Shown piece by piece: positions 38,320-46,388 of a DNA stretch of 64,000 nt. A program made the translations under genes and the position numbers. Below the pieces are notes generated by a model. That model was not told where the DNA came from. It saw only the letters and a list, made by a program, of their open reading frames with translations, and did no database searches. The DNA comes from Polaribacter batillariae (GTDB taxonomy: Bacteria > Bacteroidota > Bacteroidia > Flavobacteriales > Flavobacteriaceae), in NCBI RefSeq assembly GCF_017498485.1, contig NZ_CP071795.1:3656501-3720500 (forward strand), given 5' to 3'. Positions within the stretch are counted from its first letter, which is position 1, and each line of letters begins with the position of its first letter.

Positions 38320-38877
38320 TTGAAAATTATCGAATTGCATAACGAAAAGTCGCTCATAAAAAAAGCGATAAACAACAATAGAGAAGCACAAAAGCAACTC
38401 TTTGAGCAACATTCGCCTAAAATGTTAGGGGTTTGCAGGCAATATGTAAAAGATTTGCACCATGCAGAAGATTTAATGTTGCAAGGTTTTTTAAAAGTTT
38501 TTACCTACTTACACAAGTTTAAACACGAAGGAAGTTTCGAAGGTTGGATTCGCAGAATTATGGTAAATACCTGTATTTCTTACCTCCGAAAAAAAAATGT
38601 GGTCGATGTATCTAACGAAGACTATGTTTTTAATGACGCTGCCACAGAAAGTTTAGAGAATACCTCTGTAGAAGACATTCAAAAACTAATAGATACATTG
38701 CCAGAAGGTTACAAAATGGTATTTAATTTATATGCCATAGAAGGTTATAAACATTCAGAAATTGCAGAAAAATTAGGAGTTTCTGAAAGTACATCGAAAT
38801 CGCAATTATTTAAAGCACGTAAATTATTGCAACAGAATTATAAAATAATGAATCAAACAATTCATGGAAACAAATAA
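38320..38877 (+). CDS. ECF RNA polymerase sigma factor
   Basis: 185 residues starting at TTG 38320 (MKIIELH; related proteins also begin MKII-L). Region 2 is MLGVCRQYVKDLHHAEDLM with FEGWIRRIMVNTCISYLRK, and region 4 is LPEGYKMVFNLYAIEGYKHSEI with a helix-turn-helix ending KSQLFKARKLL. It directs RNA polymerase to a dedicated regulon, often envelope-related. It overlaps the next gene by 14 bases. That gene encodes a single-pass membrane protein and may act as, or replace, the anti-sigma factor. Confidence 0.92.
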   Translation: MKIIELHNEKSLIKKAINNNREAQKQLFEQHSPKMLGVCRQYVKDLHHAEDLMLQGFLKVFTYLHKFKHEGSFEGWIRRIMVNTCISYLRKKNVVDVSNEDYVFNDAATESLENTSVEDIQKLIDTLPEGYKMVFNLYAIEGYKHSEIAEKLGVSESTSKSQLFKARKLLQQNYKIMNQTIHGNK

Positions 38878-39733
38878 GTTAGACAACAACGTAAAAAAGA
38901 AGCTCGAGAACAGAACTATAAAACCATCAGATTCTGCTTGGGAACGCTTGTCTGCGCAATTAGATGAGCAACCAAAGCAAAAAAAGAAAGGTTGGTTTTT
39001 TTATATCGGCTATGCAGCAAGCATTTTGGCTTTCATTTCTTTAGGAATTTACCTATTTTCTAATGATGATGAAATGCAAACTCCAAAACAAATTATTGTA
39101 GAAGAAACGATAGATACCATTTCAATAAAAAATAAAATAGATAAAATGTTTAATGAAGTTCCTGTAGAAAAAGCAATCGTTAAAAATGATAAAGTAGAGG
39201 AGAAGCCAGTAAAAAAAGAGGTTTTTAAAAATAATGTTATTGCGAATAAAAATACAAATGTCCGTTCGAGCGCAGTCGAGCACTCAAATAAAAGAATAAT
39301 TGCTAAAAATAAAATTAAACCTTTAGTAAAAAAACGTCAAAATAATTCATCAATAATTGCAAAAGTTAAAGAAAATAGTAAGAATTTAATTTCTGATTCT
39401 AATGTTTCAAAAAAAGATACGAACGCATCAAAAATAAATTCAAAAACCACCAATAGTAGCATAAAAGTAAATAGCGAAGATTTGCTATATGCAGTCACAC
39501 ACTCCGAAAGCGAAGTAAAAAAATATTATGCGAAATACAATGTTACCAAAGAAGATGTTTTAAAAACGATTAAAAGTGAGCTCAAAAAATCGAATTTAAA
39601 AGTAAATCCAGAAACTATTTTAGCAGAAGTAGAACGCACCATTAACCACGACACTTTTCAGAATAACTTTTTAAATACATTAAAAAATAAAATCACAAAT
39701 ATTGCCACTGCAATTGCAAATAGAAACAATTAA
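38864..39733 (+). CDS. Single-pass membrane protein in the ECF operon, possible anti-sigma role
   Basis: 289 residues. A cytoplasmic N terminus (about 1-45, KKLENRTIKPSDSAWERLSAQ) resembles the short segment before the membrane helix of Bacteroidota ECF partners. One helix follows (FFYIGYAASILAFISLGIYL), then a long Lys/Asn/Ser-rich periplasmic part of low complexity. The peptide NVRSSAVEHS is encoded by a REP-like palindrome at 39265-39280. No zinc-binding anti-sigma motif is seen, so the role is inferred from the 14-base overlap with the sigma gene. Confidence 0.65.
   Translation: METNKLDNNVKKKLENRTIKPSDSAWERLSAQLDEQPKQKKKGWFFYIGYAASILAFISLGIYLFSNDDEMQTPKQIIVEETIDTISIKNKIDKMFNEVPVEKAIVKNDKVEEKPVKKEVFKNNVIANKNTNVRSSAVEHSNKRIIAKNKIKPLVKKRQNNSSIIAKVKENSKNLISDSNVSKKDTNASKINSKTTNSSIKVNSEDLLYAVTHSESEVKKYYAKYNVTKEDVLKTIKSELKKSNLKVNPETILAEVERTINHDTFQNNFLNTLKNKITNIATAIANRNN
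39265..39280. repeat. REP-like palindromic unit inside a coding region
   Basis: TTCGAGCGCAGTCGAG is the same unit that occurs on the opposite strand within topB (CTGCGCTCGAA at 59649-59659 and 60050-60060). Here it encodes SSAVE in the membrane protein of the ECF operon. Confidence 0.7.
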
Positions 39734-39939
39734 TAAAAAAAACGGTTGTGTATTTTTAATTAAAATATTCGAAAAATGTAAGTTCGAGTGATTTTTGAGG
39801 AACAAAAAAAGTATCGAGAACTATTTAAAAGCTAAAATTTTTATTGTTGATACAAACTTTACTCATTTCAATCGTAAAATTTATTGGAATTTTATCAATA
39901 CACACAAGAATTAATAAAAAAATTAAAATATAAAATATT

Positions 39940-41037
39940 ATGAAGAAAATAGTACTAATAATCGCCTTGTTTGTAACAACCATCGCTACAGCACAAACAA
40001 AAACATTCGAAAAAGAAGTTCGAAAAATTTCAAAAAGAATAGACCTTATTACAAAAACACAAAAAGATTCTTTAAAAATGAAGGTCATAGAAATTGATAA
40101 AAAGTTAGAAAACGGAGAAATTACAAAAGCAACTGCAGATGCTCTAAAGAAAGAAGTTGCAAGTTACCATGCCCAACAAATAGAGCTAAAGGTTGGCGAA
40201 CAAGAAAGGTTGTTACAATTATTGGTACAAGATAAAACGAACGGAAAAATTGTTAGCGCTTCTGAAAGCGATTTTTTAGAAGATGAAGTAAATACATTTA
40301 AAATTGGAAACAAAGTTTTTCGTTTTACAGTAGATGAAGAACAAACCAACGAAAAAAGTCGAAACAAGAAAAGAAAAAGAGGCTATAATAAAAGAACTAC
40401 AAGTCAGTTTGTGTTTGCAATGGGCGTAAATAATGTGTTAGAAAACAATAAATTATCTTCTTTAAAAGATTCCGAATACAAATTTTGGCAATCACATTTT
40501 TACGAGTTGGGTTTTACCTGGAAAACAAGATTTACAAAACAAGCTTCTCAGCTATATTTTAAATACGGAATTTCTTTTCTTTGGAATAACCTACGTTTAC
40601 AAAACAACCAACAACATGTTTTTGATGGCAATATGACCAATATAGAAACTCGTATAGATGAAGAATTAACAGAAAGTAGATTGCGCCATGTACAAATGAA
40701 TTTTCCAATGCATATTGAGTGGGATTTATCAAAAAATAAAAAATATAGAGATGGTTATGTGCACGATAGAACCAACAGATCTATACGTTTAGGAGTGGGA
40801 GGTTTTGTAGGCTTTAAATTAGGTACCAGACAATATTTAGAATATAATGATGGGAATGGAGTAGAAAAAAAACAAATAGAGTACGATAATTTTAATATGA
40901 ACACTGTTAATTATGGTTTAAGTGCTTATTTAGGTTATAGATCTACCAGTTTTTATGTAAAATACGATTTAAATCCACTATTTAAAGATACAGAAATAAG
41001 AAATATTTCTATGGGAATTCGTTTAGATTTAAACTAA
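39940..41037 (+). CDS. Outer-membrane beta-barrel-like protein of the ECF operon
   Basis: 365 residues with a signal peptide (KKIVLIIALFVTTIATAQ). A long helical, charged region follows (about 20-140), then a beta-rich C terminus with alternating aromatic residues (LGVGGFVGFKLGTRQYLEY, YGLSAYLGYRSTSFYVKYD, ending LDLN) typical of an outer-membrane barrel. It follows the sigma factor and membrane protein on the same strand after 206 bases and is a probable target of that sigma factor. The function is unknown. A MITE begins 12 bases after the stop. Confidence 0.65.
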   Translation: MKKIVLIIALFVTTIATAQTKTFEKEVRKISKRIDLITKTQKDSLKMKVIEIDKKLENGEITKATADALKKEVASYHAQQIELKVGEQERLLQLLVQDKTNGKIVSASESDFLEDEVNTFKIGNKVFRFTVDEEQTNEKSRNKKRKRGYNKRTTSQFVFAMGVNNVLENNKLSSLKDSEYKFWQSHFYELGFTWKTRFTKQASQLYFKYGISFLWNNLRLQNNQQHVFDGNMTNIETRIDEELTESRLRHVQMNFPMHIEWDLSKNKKYRDGYVHDRTNRSIRLGVGGFVGFKLGTRQYLEYNDGNGVEKKQIEYDNFNMNTVNYGLSAYLGYRSTSFYVKYDLNPLFKDTEIRNISMGIRLDLN

Positions 41038-41049
41038 AATTCTTGTTTA

Positions 41050-41207
41050 TACCCATTATTGTTTGAAATTACTGGAAAAGAAATGGATGATTTTTTTCTT
41101 TATATAAAGAAGAAAACGAAAGCATAGCCTTAACTAAGGTTTTTTTATTCTGAAATAGAAAGGAAAAAAAGGTGATTGATTACAGGATTTTCAAATGGTA
41201 AATGATA
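41050..41207. mobile_element. MITE, copy 1
   Basis: About 158 bases, bounded by TA dinucleotides and imperfect inverted ends: CCCATTATTGTTTGAAATTA at left and the complement of CATTTACCATTTGAAAATCC at right. It is nearly identical to 46389-46547 and related to 54270-54428. No coding frame. The ends resemble those of the IS630 at 54562-55679. Confidence 0.8.
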
Positions 41208-41302
41208 TTAATAGTGTTGTAAACGTTTTTTAAGCAATAGCAACGCTATTTTTACATTCAAAAAAAGCTCCTAGATTCAAATGCTAGTGCAAGTTTTTGA
41301 TA

Positions 41303-41340
41303 GGATTTTCCTACGGGTTTTACCCCGTTAGGAAAAGTCC
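41303..41340 (+). terminator. Strong hairpin in the IS30 leader
   Basis: TTTTCCTACGGG pairs with CCCCGTTAGGAAAA across a TTTTA loop, extended by GGA and TCC. It lies between the left end and the transposase ATG at 41364. Such hairpins often block external transcription or hide the ribosome site of transposase genes. Confidence 0.55.
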
Positions 41341-41363
41341 AAAAAAAGTCAAAGATTTGTGAT

Positions 41364-42347
41364 ATGAACTACAAACAATTAACTTTCGAACAAAGGTACT
41401 CAATAGAATTAATGCTTAAGGCAAAAATTAGTAAAAAAGAGATTATTAAATCACTTTGTATTAATGAAAGTACTTTTTATAGAGAATTGAAAAGGAACTC
41501 AAAACCTAGGACTTATAGTGCTAAACACGCACAAAAATTAGCTGATGAGCGTAAAAAAGAAGGCCATTATAAGACTATTTTTTCAACGGAAATGAAAAAA
41601 ATAATCAAAGAAAAAATGATTAAATTTCAATGGTCTCCAGAACAGATAGTTGGTTGGTGTAAACTTAAAGCAATACAGATGGTCTCTCACGAGCGAATTT
41701 ACCAATATGTTTGGCAAGATAAAAGACAAGGAGGATTGCTTTATAAAGAACTACGAACAGGTCAAAAAAAATATAAAAAAAGGTATGGAAGTAAATCCAA
41801 TAGAGGACAAATACCCGATAAAGTGTCTATAGAAAAACGTCCAAAAATTGTAGAACTCAAAGAAAGAGTAGGTGATTTAGAATCTGATTTAATTATAGGA
41901 AAAGACCATAAAGGAGCTTTATTAACCATTGTAGATCGCTATTCTAGTTTTTTATGGATTGAAAATGTGACAGGAAAAAAAGCAGATATGATTACAAAAA
42001 TGACTATAAACACTTTAGCACCACATAAAAAATGGGTTCGAACAATTACCAATGATAATGGAAAAGAGTTTGCAGGACATAAAAAAATAGCAGAAAAATT
42101 AAATTGTGATGTCTATTTTGCTCACCCTTATAGCTCTTGGGAACGTGGACTTAACGAGTATACGAACAAACTTATCAGACAATATTTCCCAAAAAATGAA
42201 CACTTGGATAATGTCAAACAAAAGGATATTTTTGAAACGGTAAACAAACTCAATAATAGACCAAGAAAAAAGTTAGGATACAGAACCCCTAAAGAGGTTT
42301 TTTATCAATTTATTAACCAAAATCAAAAACTTGCACTTGGTACTTGA
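41364..42347 (+). CDS. IS30-family transposase
   Basis: 327 residues. The N-terminal helix-turn-helix is LTFEQRYSIELMLKAKISKK. The catalytic DDE triad is the Asp in GDLESDLIIG, the Asp in TITNDNGKEFAGH and the Glu in WERGLNEYTNKLIRQYFPK. Length and motifs are complete and there is no internal stop, so it may be active. Confidence 0.93.
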   Translation: MNYKQLTFEQRYSIELMLKAKISKKEIIKSLCINESTFYRELKRNSKPRTYSAKHAQKLADERKKEGHYKTIFSTEMKKIIKEKMIKFQWSPEQIVGWCKLKAIQMVSHERIYQYVWQDKRQGGLLYKELRTGQKKYKKRYGSKSNRGQIPDKVSIEKRPKIVELKERVGDLESDLIIGKDHKGALLTIVDRYSSFLWIENVTGKKADMITKMTINTLAPHKKWVRTITNDNGKEFAGHKKIAEKLNCDVYFAHPYSSWERGLNEYTNKLIRQYFPKNEHLDNVKQKDIFETVNKLNNRPRKKLGYRTPKEVFYQFINQNQKLALGT

Positions 42348-42401
42348 ATCTACGGCTTTAAAATATTGTAAATAAGATGATTTAAATATTAAAAAAGTTA
42401 C

Positions 42402-42409
42402 TATATTTG
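42402..42409 (+). promoter_or_regulatory. -7 promoter element of the rpsF operon
   Basis: TATATTTG is an exact TAnnTTTG match, 33 bases before the rpsF ATG. The IS30 right end is about 50 bases upstream, so the -33 region may be partly new sequence supplied next to the insertion. Confidence 0.5.
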
Positions 42410-42442
42410 CACCCTTAAAAATAAACAATAAATAATTAATTT

Positions 42443-42784
42443 ATGAATCATTACGAAACTGTTTTCATTTTGAATCCCGTTTTATCTGATACTCAGATAA
42501 AGGAGACAGTACAAAAGTTCGAAGATTATTTAGTTTCTAAAGGAGCTAAAATGATCTCAAAAGAAGATTGGGGCTTAAAGAAATTAGCGTACCCAATTCA
42601 AAAGAAAAAAAGTGGTTTTTATCACTTATTCGAGTACAAAGTTGCAGGAGAAGAAATCGCTGCGTTTGAATTAGAGTTTAGAAGAGACGATAGCGTTATG
42701 CGTTATTTAACGGTAAAACTAGACAAACATGCTGCAGCTTGGGCAGAAAAAAGAAGAGAACGTGTTAAATCTACAAAAAAATAA
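42443..42784 (+). CDS. rpsF: 30S ribosomal protein S6
   Basis: 113 residues: NHYETVFILNPVLSDTQIKE at the N terminus, DWGLKKLAYPIQKKKSGFYH in the middle and the basic C terminus RRERVKS. S6 binds S18 and 16S rRNA in the platform of the 30S subunit. It is the first gene of the conserved rpsF-rpsR-rplI operon, 3 bases before rpsR. Confidence 0.97.
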   Translation: MNHYETVFILNPVLSDTQIKETVQKFEDYLVSKGAKMISKEDWGLKKLAYPIQKKKSGFYHLFEYKVAGEEIAAFELEFRRDDSVMRYLTVKLDKHAAAWAEKRRERVKSTKK

Positions 42785-42787
42785 GAA

Positions 42788-43084
42788 ATGGCATCAATAG
42801 AACAACAAGCAAAAGGAGGTAAATCTGCTGACGTTAGATATTTAACGCCATTAGATATAGACACTAAAAAAGAAGAAAAATACTGTAGATTCAAGAAAAA
42901 AGGAATCAAGTATATCGATTATAAAGATGCAGATTTTTTAATGTATTTGGTAAACGAACAAGGTAAAATTTTACCAAGACGTTTAACAGGAACATCATTA
43001 AAATATCAACGTAAAGTAGCGCAAGCAATTAAAAGATGCCGTCATTTAGCGTTAATGCCTTATGTTGGAGATTTACTAAAATAA
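42788..43084 (+). CDS. rpsR: 30S ribosomal protein S18
   Basis: 98 residues with the S18 core [39 protein letters not shown] and [14 protein letters not shown]. It partners S6 in the 30S platform. It sits between rpsF and rplI, with 3- and 14-base gaps. Confidence 0.97.
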   Translation: MASIEQQAKGGKSADVRYLTPLDIDTKKEEKYCRFKKKGIKYIDYKDADFLMYLVNEQGKILPRRLTGTSLKYQRKVAQAIKRCRHLALMPYVGDLLK

Positions 43085-43098
43085 TAAAGACGTAAACA

Positions 43099-43545
43099 AT
43101 GGAATTGATATTAAGACAAGATGTAGAAAACTTAGGGTTTAAAGACGATATTGTAGACGTTAAAAACGGATATGGTAGAAACTTCTTAATCCCAACAGGA
43201 CAAGCTGTTTTAGCAACCTCATCTGCAAAGAAAGTTTTAGCAGAGAATTTAAAACAAAGAGCTTATAAAGAAGCTAAATTAATTGAAGATGCTAACAAAA
43301 TAGCAGAAAAAATTAAAGGATACGAAATTAAAATTGCCTCTAAAACAGGTTCAGGAGACAAATTATTTGGTTCTGTTAACAATATAGATTTAGCCGCTGC
43401 AATAGAAAAAGCAGGAACAGAAATAGATAAGAAATTTATTAAAGTTGTTGGTGGTTCTGTTAAAAGATTAGGTAAATACGAAGCTTCTGTGCGTTTACAC
43501 AGAGAAGTAGTTGCAGATATTACTTTTGAAGTTGTTGCAGAATAG
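43099..43545 (+). CDS. rplI: 50S ribosomal protein L9
   Basis: 148 residues with the L9 N-terminal domain MELILRQDVENLGFKDDIVD and NGYGRNFLIPTGQAVLA, a long connecting helix and the C-terminal domain starting near GSGDKLFGSVNN. It binds 23S rRNA and is the last gene of the operon. A strong terminator follows 25 bases later. Confidence 0.97.
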   Translation: MELILRQDVENLGFKDDIVDVKNGYGRNFLIPTGQAVLATSSAKKVLAENLKQRAYKEAKLIEDANKIAEKIKGYEIKIASKTGSGDKLFGSVNNIDLAAAIEKAGTEIDKKFIKVVGGSVKRLGKYEASVRLHREVVADITFEVVAE

Positions 43546-43569
43546 TAACAAACTTTTATTATAATTTAC

Positions 43570-43600
43570 AAAAAGCTCGTTAGAAATAACGAGCTTTTTT
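43570..43600 (+). terminator. Rho-independent terminator of the rpsF-rpsR-rplI operon
   Basis: AAAAAGCTCGTTA pairs perfectly with TAACGAGCTTTTT around a GAAA tetraloop and ends in a T6 run. It starts 25 bases after the rplI stop. Confidence 0.9.
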
Positions 43601-43656
43601 ACTTCTAACTTCTAACTTCTAACTTCTAACTTTTAACTTCTAACTTCCAACTTCCA
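43601..43656. repeat. Tandem heptamer repeat (ACTTCTA)8
   Basis: Eight consecutive heptamers follow the terminator directly: four ACTTCTA, one ACTTTTA, one ACTTCTA and two ACTTCCA, then ACTTAAAG and the next ATG. The array occupies the whole leader of the gene at 43665, so copy number would change the spacing of any upstream promoter. Confidence 0.9.
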
Positions 43657-43664
43657 ACTTAAAG

Positions 43665-44132
43665 ATGAAATACAGACAACTTACCAAGGAACAATTCGAA
43701 AGCTTACACAAAGAATTCGCACGATTTTTAGCATCACAAAGTATCGATGCAAAAGAATGGAACAAAATTAAAGCAGAAAAACCAAAGGTTGCAGAAGAAG
43801 AAATGAATGTTTTTTCGGACGTAGTTTGGGACGATGTGTTAACCAAAGTAAAATATATAGAACATTTTTCTAAAACTTCGGCAAATCTATTTAAATGCGA
43901 AGATGAAGAAATTCATAGAATTGCGATCAAAATAAATTGGGACATTAATTTATTAGAACAAAAAGGATTCGAGTGGTTACTAAAAAATCCTATGGACAAT
44001 TCCGTGGAAATCTTTAAAGGCTCAAAACCCTATAATAACGAGAGAAATATAGAAATTTTCGATTTAATAGAAAAAGGAAGTTCTATTTCTAAAGGAGAAA
44101 TTTTCGAATATTTTAATCAGTTGATCTCATAA
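43665..44132 (+). CDS. DUF6495-like conserved flavobacterial protein
   Basis: 155 residues, cytoplasmic and acidic. It begins MKYRQLTKEQFESLHKEFAR, with SQSIDAKEWNKIKAEKP and VFSDVVWDDVL, a pattern I associate with DUF6495. No catalytic motif is visible and the function is unknown. It is immediately downstream of the ribosomal operon terminator and a heptamer array. AAAG just before the ATG is a weak ribosome site. Confidence 0.75.
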   Translation: MKYRQLTKEQFESLHKEFARFLASQSIDAKEWNKIKAEKPKVAEEEMNVFSDVVWDDVLTKVKYIEHFSKTSANLFKCEDEEIHRIAIKINWDINLLEQKGFEWLLKNPMDNSVEIFKGSKPYNNERNIEIFDLIEKGSSISKGEIFEYFNQLIS

Positions 44133-44136
44133 TTCT

Positions 44137-44163
44137 CCTGCAAGGTTTTTAAAACCTTGTAGG
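44137..44163. terminator. Palindrome after the DUF6495-like gene
   Basis: CCTGCAAGGTTTT pairs with AAAACCTTGTAGG (one mismatch), 4 bases after the stop. It can act as a terminator. CAAGGTTTT-AAAACCTTG palindromes are also a dispersed repeat in Bacteroidota. Confidence 0.6.
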
Positions 44164-44184
44164 TATATTTTAATGTTTTTTTGA

Positions 44185-44290
44185 GCTATTTCCTGCTTGG
44201 AAATTATCTTTAACGAAGTAGAAAAACTATATCTTTTTGTGAAAAATAAAAAGGATGTCGTTTCAATAAAGGTTAAACTTATTTGTAAAC
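44185..44290. repeat. Degenerate intergenic hairpin repeat
   Basis: GAGCTATTTCCTGCTTGG, ATATCTTTTTGTG and AAAAAGGATGTCG with GGTTAAACTTATTTG match the layout at 30250-30415. The ATATCTTTTT and AAAAAGGAT arms form a stem. No gene is visible here. Confidence 0.6.
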
Positions 44291-44365
44291 TTTCTGTAAA
44301 TTCCTTTTACTACACGTATTTATTTTAAATATAGTATGCATTCTTGTTTTCACAAGAATAACAAA

Positions 44366-45049
44366 TTAACTTAACAACTTCAACAATTTGTCCGTTCCAG
44401 AACTCGCAACATCTTTAATAATGGTTAAATTATTAAAATCGTTTTTAGAAACTGCAGGTTTTGGGTCTATAAAATAAATAGGAGTATTGGGTTTAACATA
44501 ATTAACCAAACTTGCAGCAGGATATACTTGCATAGAAGTTCCAATAATTACTAAAATATCTGCAGTTTGGGTAATTTCTGCAGCTTTCTCTAACATAGGT
44601 ACCATTTCTCCAAACCAAACAATATGCGGTCTTAATTGACTTTTCTTTGCGCATAAATCACCTAAAACTAAGTCTTTTTTCCATTCTAAAATATCATTTT
44701 CATCAGTAGAACTTCTAACTTTTAGTAGTTCTCCATGTAAATGAGTTACATTTTTACTTCCAGCTCTTTCGTGTAAATCGTCAACATTTTGGGTAACAAT
44801 TTCAACATAAAAATTTTTTTCTAACGCCACTAAATTAAAATGAGCTTTGTTAGGTAAGACCTCTAATAATTGTTTTCTACGCTGATTGTAAAAGTCTAAA
44901 ACCAACTCAGGGTTTTTTGCAAAACCATCTGGAGTGGCAACCTCCATAACATCATGTCCTTCCCACAAACCATTTGCATCTCTAAACGTATTTATACCAC
45001 TTTCAGCAGAAATTCCTGCACCCGTTAAAACAACTACTTTTTTCATCAA
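44366..45049 (-). CDS. Sir2-family NAD-dependent protein deacylase
   Basis: 227 residues. GAGISAESGINTFRD (NAD binding), TQNVDDLHERAG, catalytic His in HLHGEL, and IIGTSMQVYPAASL are all conserved. Only one Cys remains in the region of the zinc ribbon (GDLCAKKSQ), so the structural Cys4 site is absent. Sirtuins remove acyl groups from lysines using NAD. It is divergent from the SpoU methyltransferase gene. Confidence 0.92.
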   Translation of the reverse strand: MMKKVVVLTGAGISAESGINTFRDANGLWEGHDVMEVATPDGFAKNPELVLDFYNQRRKQLLEVLPNKAHFNLVALEKNFYVEIVTQNVDDLHERAGSKNVTHLHGELLKVRSSTDENDILEWKKDLVLGDLCAKKSQLRPHIVWFGEMVPMLEKAAEITQTADILVIIGTSMQVYPAASLVNYVKPNTPIYFIDPKPAVSKNDFNNLTIIKDVASSGTDKLLKLLS

Positions 45050-45107
45050 TTAAAATGTTTTAATAAATTTGATTTAGGGTAAAAATAATAGTTTTAAGTT
45101 TGTTTTT

Positions 45108-45782
45108 ATGATTGATCAAAAATTATTAACCTATTTCGAAGGATTTTTAACAGAAAAAAGAAAATCGCTCTTCAAAAAAATTTTAGAAGATAGAACAAGA
45201 CACTTTACAGTGGTTTTAGAAGACATTTATCAGGCTCATAATGCTAGTGCTGTTGTAAGAACTTGCGATATTTTTGGAGTGCAAGATATACATGCAATTG
45301 AAAATAAGTACAATAATAAAGTTTCACGTCATGTTGCAAAGGGATCACAAAAATGGTTAAATCAATATAGATATAGAAATGATGGCGATAACACTAAAAC
45401 TTGCTTAGATAAATTAAAAGCGAAAGGGTATCAAATTATTGCGACAACCCCACATAACAATTCTTGTTTATTACAAGATTTCGATATTTCTAAAAAATCG
45501 GCTTTTGTATTTGGAGTAGAGGCAGCAGGGGTTTCGGATTATGTTTTAGAAAATGCAGATGGTTTTCTTAAAATACCCATGGTTGGTTTTACAGAAAGTT
45601 TAAATATTTCTGTGGCAGCCGCAATTATTTTACAAGATGTGACTACAAAACTTCGAAATTCTAATGTTAATTGGCAACTTTCTTCAAAAGAAAAAGAAAT
45701 TTTGTATTTTAATTGGATAAAGAAAACGATTAAAAATGTCGATAAAATTGAAGAAAGATATCATCAAAATTTAGAATTATGA
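45108..45782 (+). CDS. SpoU/TrmH-family RNA methyltransferase
   Basis: 224 residues. SPOUT motifs are ARTCDIFGVQDIHAIEN-like (motif 1), FGVEAAGVSDYVLENAD (motif 2) and KIPMVGFTESLNISVAAAI (motif 3, trefoil knot). It 2'-O-methylates tRNA or rRNA; TrmH (Gm18 of tRNA) is the closest guess, but the target is not proven. The stop overlaps the next ATG (ATGA). Confidence 0.9.
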   Translation: MIDQKLLTYFEGFLTEKRKSLFKKILEDRTRHFTVVLEDIYQAHNASAVVRTCDIFGVQDIHAIENKYNNKVSRHVAKGSQKWLNQYRYRNDGDNTKTCLDKLKAKGYQIIATTPHNNSCLLQDFDISKKSAFVFGVEAAGVSDYVLENADGFLKIPMVGFTESLNISVAAAIILQDVTTKLRNSNVNWQLSSKEKEILYFNWIKKTIKNVDKIEERYHQNLEL

Positions 45783-46372
45783 ATCCAAAAGTAGCAGAAT
45801 ACATCAGCAAAAAAGAAAATTGGCGAAAAGAATTAGAAGCTTTACAAGCTGTTTTTTCTGATTTACCTGTAGAAGAAACGATAAAATGGGGGGCTCCAAC
45901 CTATGTTTATAATGGAAAAAATATTGTGGGTTTGGCAGCTTTTAAAAACTATTGTGGGTTATGGTTTTTCCAAGGATCATTATTAAAAGACAAACATAAA
46001 GTGTTTGTAAATGCACAGGAAGGAAAAACGAAAGCAATGTTGCAGTGGCGTTTTTCTTCATTAGAAGAAATCGACAAAAATTTAATAAAAGCCTACGTTT
46101 TAGAAGCTATTGAAAATGTAAAGTTGGGCAAGGAAATAAAACCTAACAGAACAAAAAAAGAGTTGATAATTCCTGAAGAGTTACAAAAAGAACTAAATTC
46201 AAACAAACATTTTAAAGAAAAATTCGAAGCGTTTTCTAACAGTTACAAAAGAGAATATGCGAATTACATTTCCGAGGCAAAAAGAGAAGCTACTCGTGTA
46301 AAAAGGTTACAAAAAATTATTCCAATGATTTTAAATGGAGCAGGGCTGCATGATAAATATAAGAATTGTTAA
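45779..46372 (+). CDS. YdeI/OmdA-like DUF1801 protein
   Basis: 197 residues. The N-terminal DUF1801 part has PVEETIKWGAPTYVYNGKNI and LAAFKNYCGLWFFQG. The C-terminal basic stretch (SNSYKREYANYISEAKREAT) is the OmdA/YdeI helix. Members are linked to bacteriocin or stress responses, but their biochemistry is unknown. It is cotranscribed with the SpoU methyltransferase. A MITE begins 16 bases after the stop. Confidence 0.8.
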   Translation: MNPKVAEYISKKENWRKELEALQAVFSDLPVEETIKWGAPTYVYNGKNIVGLAAFKNYCGLWFFQGSLLKDKHKVFVNAQEGKTKAMLQWRFSSLEEIDKNLIKAYVLEAIENVKLGKEIKPNRTKKELIIPEELQKELNSNKHFKEKFEAFSNSYKREYANYISEAKREATRVKRLQKIIPMILNGAGLHDKYKNC

Positions 46373-46388
46373 GTTTTTCTATTTGTTA

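Larger units (their letters stand above)
41273..42351 (+). mobile_element. IS30-family insertion sequence
   Basis: Inverted ends of about 29 bases: 41273-41301 (AGATTCAAATGCTAGTGC and on) and 42322-42351 (complement reads AGATTCAAGTACCAAGTGC). They surround one intact transposase, and the transposase stop lies inside the right end. The element inserted about 50 bases upstream of the rpsF -7 element. Confidence 0.85.

Noticed and set aside
43601..43656. Regular repeats that might suggest a CRISPR array
   Set aside because: The units are contiguous 7-base repeats without spacers, and no cas gene is present.
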